From Arachis hypogaea (taxonomy: Eukaryota; Streptophyta; Magnoliopsida; Fabales; Fabaceae): DNA of 64,000 nucleotides. The notes beneath the pieces are model-generated. The model saw only the letters and a program-made list of their open reading frames with translations, made no database searches and was not told the DNA's origin. Location of the stretch: positions 95,562,561-95,626,560 of the forward strand of contig NC_092039.1 in assembly GCF_003086295.3 (NCBI RefSeq), given 5' to 3'. Positions 55,623 through 64,000 of this stretch are shown here, in pieces; position 1 is the first letter of the stretch; every line of letters begins with the position of its first letter. The position numbers were made by a program, and so were the translations under genes.

Positions 55623-57701
55623 TTAGGGAGAGCTGGCGTTGTCGCAGGCGACTGCCGTCTCGAGATCCCCTCTTATGGACCCTATAGATCCGTCATCGGT
55701 AACGAACTTCATGACTAGCAGCTTCGTGTTGATTATCGCTTCAACATCGTTTATCGTCTTCCTTCCTAAGATGATATTATAGGCGGTGGAATCTCGGAGG
55801 ATCACGAACTCGGCCATCGCCGACCTTCGACCTTGAGCTTGTCCTACCGAGATCGGTAGGGATATTACTCCGTCAGGTTTGATGAAGTGGTCGCCCAATC
55901 CAATGACCCCGTGCTGGTGAGTCGTCAGATCGGTGTCCCTTAGCCCTAGTGCGTCAAATACGTTGCAGAACATGATGTTTGAATCAGCCCCTGTGTCGAC
56001 AAGGATGCGTTTGACGAGGCCGGTTCCCACTCTGGCCGTAATGACCATGGGAGGGTTTTCCGGGGCGTCGTCGAACCATTGGTCTTCCAGGCCGAAAGAA
56101 ATGGATGGAGGCTTTTTAGAGTTTCGCACCAACGAGGAGGAGACTGCCAAGACCTTAGCATCTTTCTTGTGCGCCGATCGGGATTTTGGCGCGGCGTTTT
56201 TGGCTGTCACCACGTTTATCACAGTGAGGCCGTGGTCTCTATCTTCTGGCTCTTGTCGCCGCTTTGCCGAACGGGTTTTGCCTTCTTCGTTTTGGTCGCG
56301 ATAGCGTCTCATCGGCTCTCTGATAAGATGAGAGAATGCTGCTAGCTTGCCTTCCCTTATCGCTTGTTCGAGTGCATCCTTCAGGTCAAAGCAGTCCTGC
56401 GTTTGGTGACCGTAACCCTTGTGGTAGTCACAATAGAAGTTCTTGTTTCCCCCCGTACGGTCCTTGAGTGGTCGGGGCTTCGGCAGGATCCCCTTCTCGG
56501 CTATTTGTTGATAAACTTCCATGATGGGAAAAGTGAGCGGAGTGTAGTTGGCGAATTTTCCGACCCGGGAGAACGACCTGGGTGCCTTGCTTGGTGCCTC
56601 CTCTCTGGTTTGTTCCTTCAGTCTTTCTCCGTTACCCTGTTGCCAAATTTGGCCGTAGCCGGACTGCCACTTATTGGCAGCCACGACTCGGCTGACTTCC
56701 TCGTCGTTTATATACTCTTTGACTACCGTCTGGATCTCGTGCATCGTCCAAACTGGCTTTGTGGTAAGGTGTTTTCGAAATTTTTCGTTGAGGAGGCCGT
56801 TCGTCAGGCAAAGGCTGCCCACCGAATCGGTTAGGCCGTCGATTTCCAAGCATTCGTCGTTGAACCGATCCAGGTATTTTCTGGTCGACTCTCCCTGTCT
56901 CTGGGTCACCCCCAGAAGGTTGATTGGGTTCTTTGCCTTTGCTATTCGTGTTGCAAACTGGGCCAGGAATGCACGACTGATATCCGAGAACCCGTGGATG
57001 GACCCCTGGGGTAGGCCGTTGAACCATCTGATCGCGGGTCCCGCTAGGTTTACCGGGAAGGCTCGACACCTCACCTCACCCCCTACTCCCTCTAGATTCA
57101 TCCTTGCTTCGAAGGCCGTGAGGTGTTCTAGGGGGTCCTGAGTTCCATCATACCTCATGTCCGTTGGTTTGTCGAAGTGCTTCGGCAACCGGACTTCGAG
57201 AATGGATCGATGGAAAGGGGTAGCGCCCATTATCCCGGGTTGTCGTGTCTTCTCGGACCTCCCTTCCTCGTCTTCGCGATCTCGTGCTGTGCGGCGCGTT
57301 TCCCTACCTCGGGAGTAGATTATCGTGTCATGTCGTCTTCTCGGGATCGGGGACTCTTCACGCGTGCTTTCCGCTTCCGTTCGGGATGCGGAGGCGCGTC
57401 GTAGACGGCTTCGATGGGAGTCCCTTTCTCGGCTTTCAGGGGATGGGGTGTAACTGGGATCGGTGGTTCACCCGTCGCGCTCCTGGTTGGCCAGTTGTCG
57501 TTCCAGGTTTTGGACCCTGTGACGTAGCTCTTGCATTATTATGGCGCTGTCGCTGCCTGTTCCCCCAAAGGGTCGCGTCCTTGTGTGCTGTTCAGTATGT
57601 TGTCGGGGGGACCTTCGTCGTCCTCTTAGTGAGGCAACAGAGGCCGCCCCTTCCGCTCCAGCTCCTTGGCCTTGGTCTCCGGGACCCGGCACAACGTCCA
57701 T
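55623..57701 (-). pseudogene. Outer element gag-protease, frameshifted
   Basis: The N-terminal piece (first ATG 57701, DVVPGPGDQ... HRVQNLERQLANQ) ends at a stop at 57468. The main open frame (57230-55623) encodes gag (MRYDGTQDPLEHLTAFEARM, IRWFNGLPQGSI, STRKYLDRFNDECLEIDGL), a Cys-His motif CDYHKGYGHQTQDC and a retropepsin with VDTGADSNIMF. It stops at 55623 about 27 bp before the first Met of the pol frame. The sequence at the junction is best explained by a 1-bp loss near 55632, so gag-protease and pol were probably one frame. Frame changes between 57467 and 57231 also break the N-terminus. Confidence 0.88.
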
Positions 57702-57728
57702 TAAGGCAGTCCCCACAGACGACGCCAA
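57702..57728 (-). promoter_or_regulatory. Primer-binding site of the outer element
   Basis: On the minus strand the LTR is followed by TTGGCGTCGTCTGTGGGGAC, a TGGCG-type tRNA-complementary site. The first gag ATG follows within about 30 bp, an unusually short leader. Confidence 0.75.
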
Positions 57729-58149
57729 TGTCTGGTAGTCGGTTGCCGGACAAGTCGAGTGGTGGATGAAGGGGGTGAGAACGCCTCGATCGCGGTTGTA
57801 CTGGGTTCGGATTTACCGTGCAGCCGAGCTCCCGTTATGAAAGGAAAGAGGGGGTGCCACCTGCAAAGACACTCCGATGCCCTAGTCAGATAGTGTGCAG
57901 GCGGGGAAAATGATAGGAGGAAAGATGACGTACCTTGAGGGAAGGGCAGGTCCTTCCCCATTTATACCGTGTCAGAGGTGGGCCCCCCAAAGACAGGCCC
58001 ACTTTCCTCGAAGCATCCTTACAGCTGCTGTGGAGAGCTGTCAAGGACGCGTGTCCGGGTCGCATAGTGGATCACACATGGCCGACCGATTGGGTCGGGT
58101 ATTCAATGGGTCGGGTAGACCCGCGAGTCGCCTGGGCCGGGCCGTAACA
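57729..58149 (-). repeat. 5' LTR of the outer gypsy element (421 bp)
   Basis: Partner of 40648-41067, with the shared CCTGCAAAGACACTCCGA box at 57860-57877. The ORFs at 57701-57961 and 57895-58212 recur in the other LTR and are not genes. Confidence 0.95.
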
Positions 58150-58470
58150 AGTTCTAATGTCACCAAAAAAAAGAGTTTAGTTCTAATATTGCATATCTTA
58201 TTTGCTAAGTAAATTTTATTTTATAAAATTATATAAAAGCAGAGATAAAAATAGTATTAAAGCTAATAATGCTTACGTTTTTTTGTATTCCAATATATCA
58301 TGAATTTCATAAATTTTTCACATTAAATTTTTTAATTATAAAAAAATATATTACGAAATATATTAATTCATATCAAATGTCTAAATTCTAATATTTTATG
58401 TCCTCTTATATTAAATATACTTTATTTTATAAAATTATGAAAATTATATAAAAGAAAAAAGAAAATAGTA
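58150..58470. other. AT-rich intergenic DNA
   Basis: It begins with the TSD AGTTC. AT-rich with no gene. Confidence 0.6.
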
Positions 58471-58489
58471 TACTACAACAAAATAATAT

Positions 58490-58980
58490 TTTGGCGACGG
58501 TTTTTATTAATGCTTGATGATGGTTTTAACTGTCACTATGGTTTTGAGACGGTTAAAAAAAGCATTACAGATTTGAGCATCGCCAGTTGACATAGTGACG
58601 GTTTTGGATCACCATTGGTAAGGAGTGTCGCTAAATTGTTTGTGACAATTTTTAAACTATAAAACTGTCACTAATTGGTAACACTTGTAAAGGTGTTTTT
58701 TATACTATATTTCACGACGTTTTGAAACTGTCGTAAAATTATTAAATTCTGTGACAGTTTTTAGGCATATTTAATAACTATTTAAACTGTCAGAACATTT
58801 AGCGACGATTTGAAACCGTCACTAAGTTACTAGTTCTTATGACAAATTTTAAGCATATTTAGTGACTATTTAAGCGGTCACAATATTTTTAGTGACAGTT
58901 TTACGATTTAAAACCGTTAATAAGTTATTTATTCTTGTGATAGTTTTTTCCTGTATTTAGTGAATGTTTTAAACTATCAT
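58490..58980. repeat. CACTA subterminal repeats
   Basis: At least ten degenerate copies of a GTGACGGTTT / AAACCGTCAC-type 10-12-mer in both orientations, the usual transposase-binding arrangement of CACTA ends. Confidence 0.75.
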
Positions 58981-59304
58981 AATCTCTCCAACATCAAAAT
59001 TTCTATTATCAAAAGTTGAATTCTCCATAAATGACATTGTTTTTCAACAAATTCAAATTCAATCCGACAAGTTTTACAAAAATAGCAACAATATATTTCA
59101 AAAGTTAAATTCTACAAGTTTTAATTACATAGTCATAATTCATATGTAAATTCAAAAAATTCCAACTTAATCTAAACGTGTAAACCTAACAATTCAATCA
59201 TAAAACTCTTTTAAACGTTGGATGGCCTATTTTGTTGAGGTTCATAACTGGCAGAAGAATATGGTCTTGTATGTGTTGGTGATTCAAAATCTGCAACCTA
59301 CAAG

Positions 59305-59311
<7 letters not shown>

Positions 59312-59381
<70 letters not shown>
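59312..59381. repeat. (TA)n microsatellite
   Basis: About 34 TA units inside the CACTA element. Confidence 0.98.
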
Positions 59382-59384
<3 letters not shown>

Positions 59385-59519
59385 GAATATTTTAGAAAGA
59401 TACTTAACAAATCAACAAGTGTTATACAAGAGGCTATGATTACAAACTACAATCATTTTAGAAGAAGTTGTTGATGACAAAAATTAAGTATGCGAGTCTA
59501 TAAAGTTAAGTATAACATA

Positions 59520-59874
59520 TATTCTTATCTTACCTCAATAGGAAAATTGGGTGGCAATTGACCCTCTTGACAATTCACAGGAAAATTTATTTATTCTTGT
59601 AGTAACTGTACTTGTAACTTCAAGTTTTGATATTCAGTTTTTGATGGTCCACTAGTTATAGTAGATTACATAGACTCTCTTGAGCTAGATGAAGATCCAA
59701 TCACTTGAGATGGACGAACACCAAATCTTATACCTCTAACATAGCTTGAATTCTCTTTGCTAAATACTTTAACATATGCTTCATTTTCAGAAATATCCTC
59801 ACCAATTTCTTTTTGTAAGTCTTCCTAGAGTGATTCATAGACAAATAATAATGTTACAAAGCAATGAAAGCATA

Positions 59875-59949
<75 letters not shown>

Positions 59950-61490
59950 TTGGTTAAGTTTTCAGTTTGCTTCTAGTCTTTATTTGGAGTGATGTAATTA
60001 AATTGTATTTTGCAGCGAAATGGAAGATGCTTCACAATATTGACAAAAAATATCAGAATTTATCAATTATTTTGCAAAGAAAAACAACAAGGCATTGGAA
60101 ACTTGTAAATGAGGCATTGATAATAAAACTCAACAGAATTTATCTGAAAGATGGCTAGAAATGAAAGTAGAAATGTTCTAGAATACCTTAGCATTTTACT
60201 AGAGCTATGTCAAAACTCAAAAGTCAACATTAGTTGTTTTCTATTTGTGCAGTATTTTATTACAGTGAATAGATTGTTTGATTGACCTCTTGGTTAGATA
60301 GACAAATATTTAAAGCCATTTGAACTTGATTGTCAAACAATAGCACCATGAACTTACATGTATTAGTTAGTAATTAATTGATCCAAAAATATATGTGTTT
60401 ATATAACTTCTAATTTTCATGATGAATGAGAGTTAGTTGTAACTATATACGGTGAAGTTGTCATAAAATAATTAATAAAATATATACTAATTAAATCATA
60501 TGAATTCAACCATAAGATGGAAAGCGCACTATGTTCATATCATTGTGGGAACAAATATAGATTAAAATCTTATTTTATATTTTTTTGTTATGCTTTCTCA
60601 TTGACAAATGTTTCATCTTTTTTCTTGTGAATGATAGAAAATATTTCTCCTATACTAAACTGTTGTCCAGTTTCAACTTCCTAACATTATTATAATAAAA
60701 TTGGTCAAATTAAAATATAACTAACACATAAAAGTAATAAAACAAAAATATTAAAAAAGTAAACAAATATTCAAGTTCATGACGTTTCCTAGCAAGTGTT
60801 TTTGAGCCAAGAGTGTGAGAAATTTTTCGTTGTTGCCGATTTATAGCATTCTTTTCACACAATTCCTGTACATTAGCAAGCATAAAAGTTAACAGATTTT
60901 AAGCACAAATAAAAATTAAAAATAATAAATGTGTTTACATGAGTTTTTGGACTCAATCTATATTCCAAAAATGCAGCCCAATGGTCTTTGGGAACTCCAA
61001 TTAGATTAAAATTAACATTTGCATCCCAACTAAGTTCCGATTTATAATGCTCATTGAATAGCTTGCATCTATTATTCTTCCACTTATTTCCAAGATTTGA
61101 CAAGATATATTTTTTGTGTTCATCATCATTAACAACAAATATTTTCTTCAAGAAAAACATAAATATGTAGTTATTAACTTATTATACAAAACTTAAGGTA
61201 AACACAACAAATAATATTTTTCAAAACAAAAATATAATAAAAAATACCGTACCTTAATAGTATTCTCAAAAACAGCATCTTTGTATTGCATTAGAATTTT
61301 ATGCCAAATTTTGTACATTATAAGAATATTATTAAAATTACTTGTAATGAGCCCAAAACACCTCCCAAGAGTCCACCAGATTCTCTAATTGGCTTACCAC
61401 TTCCATTCCAATCTATAAGAACTCGTTTCCTACTATGATGAAGGGAAAATGCATCTTTTACCTGAAGATGCATACTCTTTTCAACCCCTT
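59520..61490 (-). pseudogene. CACTA transposase_24-like gene, 3' exons
   Basis: The minus strand encodes three recognisable pieces. One is at about 61480-61260: RKRVLIDWNGSGKPI, then GGLLGGVLG and KFGIKF-like codons. The second is at about 61160-60945: FVVNDDEHKKYILSNLGNKW, NRCKLFNEHYK, GVPKDHWAAFLEYR. The third is at about 59830-59520: NEAYVKVFSKENSSYVRGIR followed by FGVRPSQ. The same order occurs in plant Ptta/En-Spm proteins (transposase_24 family). In-frame stops and an AT-rich expansion between pieces show decay, and intron borders are uncertain. Confidence 0.7.
59875..59947. repeat. (TA)n microsatellite
   Basis: About 36 TA units, about 560 bp from the first (TA)n run. Confidence 0.98.
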
Positions 61491-61672
61491 GTTCATCTAA
61501 AAATAAAAATAAAAGAGCTATTATTTAAGATAACTAGTAATAGGCAACACATTATTTGAACTAGTAAATTAATAAGAAAAAATAACATACCTACAACAAT
61601 AACAAATCATGTGGTGTTCCACTTCTTTCTAGAAATAGTAACTCCGTCTACCTCTTCATTATTAAGAAAATC

Positions 61673-63260
61673 AGCATCTGATAGACTATGACTATGAACT
61701 TCATTTTAAATGGATGAACTTTGAGCTATATGCTCTTGTTAACTCATGCCTTTAGAAGATGTTGACCTAGAATAACTTGAAAGATCAACTAGAATAACTT
61801 GAAAGATGTTTTTTTTCTCGTGCCAAGATAACTTTAAAGTAAAAATAAAAACCTAATTAAAGGAATTAGAAACTTCACAATATTTTTTTTATCATAGTAT
61901 GCTAAAAGAGGAGATAGTTACCATTTTCATCATTTGTGAGATGAACATTCTCTCTAGCATATACAACATTCGGTTCAATATGTTCATCTTCCTCCTCTTC
62001 GAATTGTACAAGCCTTCTCCTTTTAATACCTGCAATAATATATAAAGAAAATAAGGAAAAATGATAATAGGGGATGATACTTTAAGAAAAAAACAAAAAT
62101 ATATGTGTTTATTGACGGATCAGATATTATCCTTAATATGCACTAGGTTAGTTCACATTTCATTTGTTAATCTTTTGTACTTATTATTTTGTACTGTGTT
62201 TAAAATAATTTGCATTCATGTAGAATGGTGAGCTAAAGAAAAAGCTTAAAGATATTACATCCAAAAAGTAAAAGTACAACTATGGCAATGGAATTTGAGA
62301 GTAAACTAGCTTAAAAAAATTTGTTTGATGTTCTAATCTAATCTTTCTTTGGAGCTAATCAATGTGCAATGCGATTCTACGAATATACTATCTAATTGAA
62401 TAATAATAAGAAATTTTGATAATTTGTATGAGGTTATAGATTTCAATCTTAAACTGATTTTTGTGTAAGAAAATGCAAGAAACATTGTTACAATAATAAA
62501 AACTGCAAATCTCTTACAATCATTTTGAATGGATGAACTTTGAGCTATATGCTCTTGTTAACTCGTGCCTCTAAAAGATGTTGACCTATAATGACTTGGA
62601 AGATGTCTTTTTTCTTGTGCCAAGATAACTTCAAAGTAAAAGAATTAGAAACCTAATTAAAGGAATTAAAAACTTCACAATATTTTTATCATAATATGCT
62701 AAAAGAGGAGATAGTTACCATTTTCATCATTTGAAAGTTCTCTAGCATATACAACATTCGGTTCAATATGTTCATCTTCTTCCTTTTCGAATTATACAAG
62801 TCTTCTCCTTTTAATACCTGCAATAGTATAAAAAATAAGAAAAAATAATATTAGGTGATGAGACTTTAAGAATTGGGTAAAATTGAAAATTGAGATATGA
62901 TCATTTTCTCTTGCATTAGGGGATGGCATTAGTCTAGCATTTTCAACATCTTTGAGGGATTTTTTAGGATTTTGATACTTCTTTATCAGCCTTCTTCTCT
63001 TCATACCTGTAAAAACATAAAAAAAAGAGAAAACTATATTACTTAAATCAAAGAATAACAATCATGTATAAGTTCACACTTTAAGAATTTGGCAAAATTA
63101 AAAATTGAGGTATGATCATTTCCTCTTGCATTAGGGGATGACACTAATTTATTATTTTCAACATCTTTGAAGAATTTTTTAGGACTTTGATACTTCTTTA
63201 TTGGCCTTTTTCTCTTCATATCTATAAAAACATAGTAAGAAATATAATTAAAGGATTTCA
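61673..63260 (-). repeat. Tandemly duplicated 5' exons of the CACTA gene
   Basis: Four exon-like copies on the minus strand each open after an AG with Gly/Asp-Met/Ile-Lys-Arg-(Arg/Lys)-Arg: A 62029-61922, B 62817-62719, C from 63006, D from about 63220. A and B share VVYAREN and flanking intron sequence (61673-62035 versus 62520-62825). C and D share KKYQ-PKK and NARENDH/NARGNDH. B has an in-frame TAA where A has CAA. The copies are a segmental tandem duplication of an exon with its flanks. Confidence 0.7.
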
Positions 63261-63623
63261 TGTTAATAAATGGTGCACATTACACTGTTTATCAAAGAAA
63301 TAAGAGAAAATTATATTATTTAAATCAAAGAATAACAATAATGTATATGGTCATACTTTAAGAAACTGGTACTATTAGAAGTTGATATATGAGCATTAAG
63401 GAACTATTTTGTCATTATTTACACAAAACTTCAATGTCTTTTACACAAGCATATCCTCATTCTCATAATAGTTTTCATTGATTATTGGAAGATCATTATC
63501 TACAACTATCCTCACCAATTTTATATTTGTATTTTCATCTAGAAAAAGAGACTCTAAGTCTTGTGGTAGATAATTATCATTGGATACTGTAATTTCATCA
63601 TCTTCACCCATATTATCTCTACC
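63261..63623 (-). other. CACTA upstream exon or flank
   Basis: The minus strand holds an acidic open stretch (DNMGEDDEITVSNDNYLPQD ... INENYYENED) ending near 63441. It may be an upstream CACTA exon. No domain is recognised. Confidence 0.4.
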
Positions 63624-64000
63624 TGATGAGCGGATAATTTGTATGCTTTTTGGCATTGTTTTTAGTATATTTTTGGTATGATATAGTTAGTTTTTAGTAT
63701 ATTTTTATTAGTTTTTAGTTAAAATTCACTTTTCTGGACTTTACTATGAGTTTGTGTGTTTTTCTATGATTTCAGGTATTTTCTGGCTGAAATTGAGGGA
63801 CCTGAGCAAAAATCTGATTCTGAGACCAAAAAGGACTGCAGATGCTGTTGGATTCTGACCTCCCTGCACTCGAAGTGGATTTTCTGGAGTTACAGAAGCC
63901 CAATTGGCGCGCTCTCAATGGCGTTGGAAAGTAGACATCCTGGGCTTTCCAGCAATATATGATAGTCCATACTTTGCCCAAGATTTGATGGCCCAAACCG
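63624..64000 (+). repeat. LTR, family A, cut by the window end
   Basis: It starts TGATGAGCGGATAATTTGTA, the 5' end of family-A LTRs (compare 5667 and the reverse complement of 50205), and is collinear with them through 64000. Whether it is a solo LTR or a full element cannot be seen. Confidence 0.92.

Larger units (their letters stand above)
40648..58149 (-). mobile_element. Complete Ty3/gypsy retrotransposon (Tat-type) with antisense gene, TSD AGTTC
   Basis: The two LTRs (40648-41067 and 57729-58149) are flanked by AGTTC at 40643-40647 and 58150-58154. Minus-strand order: 5' LTR, primer-binding site, gag-protease (57701-55623), RT-RNase H-integrase (55596-52369), then a plus-strand antisense gene and the 3' LTR. 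The antisense gene contains a nested 8.3-kb element (41869-50205). Without it the element would be about 9.2 kb. By eye the LTRs differ at 7 positions plus one 1-bp indel. GC content is visibly higher than the surroundings. Confidence 0.95.
58471..63623 (-). mobile_element. Decayed CACTA (En/Spm) transposon
   Basis: The left end reads TACTACAACAAAA at 58471, one base from the CACTACAACAAAA terminus common in legume CACTA elements. It is followed by about 480 bp of subterminal repeats (GTGACGGTTTT, AAACCGTCACTAA and AACTGTCA in both orientations, 58490-58980). Minus-strand transposase-like exons occupy 59520-63230. The right terminus is not visible: a family-A LTR begins at 63624, probably inserted in it or truncating it. 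Confidence 0.75.

Noticed and set aside
59198..59976. ORFs made of alternating Ile-Tyr
   Set aside because: They translate the (TA)n microsatellites.

Overview
This window is plant nuclear DNA, very probably from peanut or a wild relative (Arachis). The AT-rich intergenic DNA, a 15-exon spliced gene, and LTR families whose ends read TGATGAGCGGATAA and TGATAAACCCC and which carry GGCGTTTAACGCC palindromes all resemble peanut repeats. The genus is an inference from memory of those families.

Layout. 1-1794: two truncated LTRs, one nested in the other. About 2191-10225: the 3' part of a dead Ty1/copia Sirevirus (RT/RNase H, envelope-like ORF, repeated polypurine tracts, 3' LTR). Its envelope-like ORF has received a fragment of the chloroplast gene cemA and, separately, a solo LTR. 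10226-14825: AT-rich intergenic DNA with a LINE tail and microsatellites. 14826 to about 23290: a broken Ty3/gypsy element on the minus strand carrying another solo LTR. 23290-28213: intergenic DNA with a 715-bp hAT-type element, two MITE-like foldbacks, a long hairpin, and two displaced pieces of the neighbouring gene. 28214-38220 (minus): the one convincing host gene, an RNA polymerase II CTD phosphatase-like protein closest to CPL2, whose introns hold a SINE, a LINE end and a copia LTR remnant. 38221-40647: promoter side and AT-rich DNA. 40648-58149: a complete Ty3/gypsy element (TSD AGTTC) with an antisense gene near its 3' end. A younger, complete but non-autonomous Athila-like element (41869-50205, TSD GAGGG) lies inside that antisense gene. 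About 58471-63623: a decayed CACTA transposon with tandemly duplicated exons. 63624-64000: the start of another LTR.

Nested order can be read directly. The inner element's LTRs differ at 6 of 1597 sites by eye, and the outer element's LTRs at 7 of about 420 plus one indel. The most unusual signal is a set of short GGCGTTTAACGCC-type palindromes spaced almost exactly 31 bp apart. They occur in every LTR copy of one family, in its 3' untranslated region and inside its gag ORF. Other notable points are the in-frame chimera of an envelope-like ORF with plastid cemA, an in-frame gag-protease fusion to the integrase C-terminus, and a rearranged inverted duplication of CPL2 exon 13.
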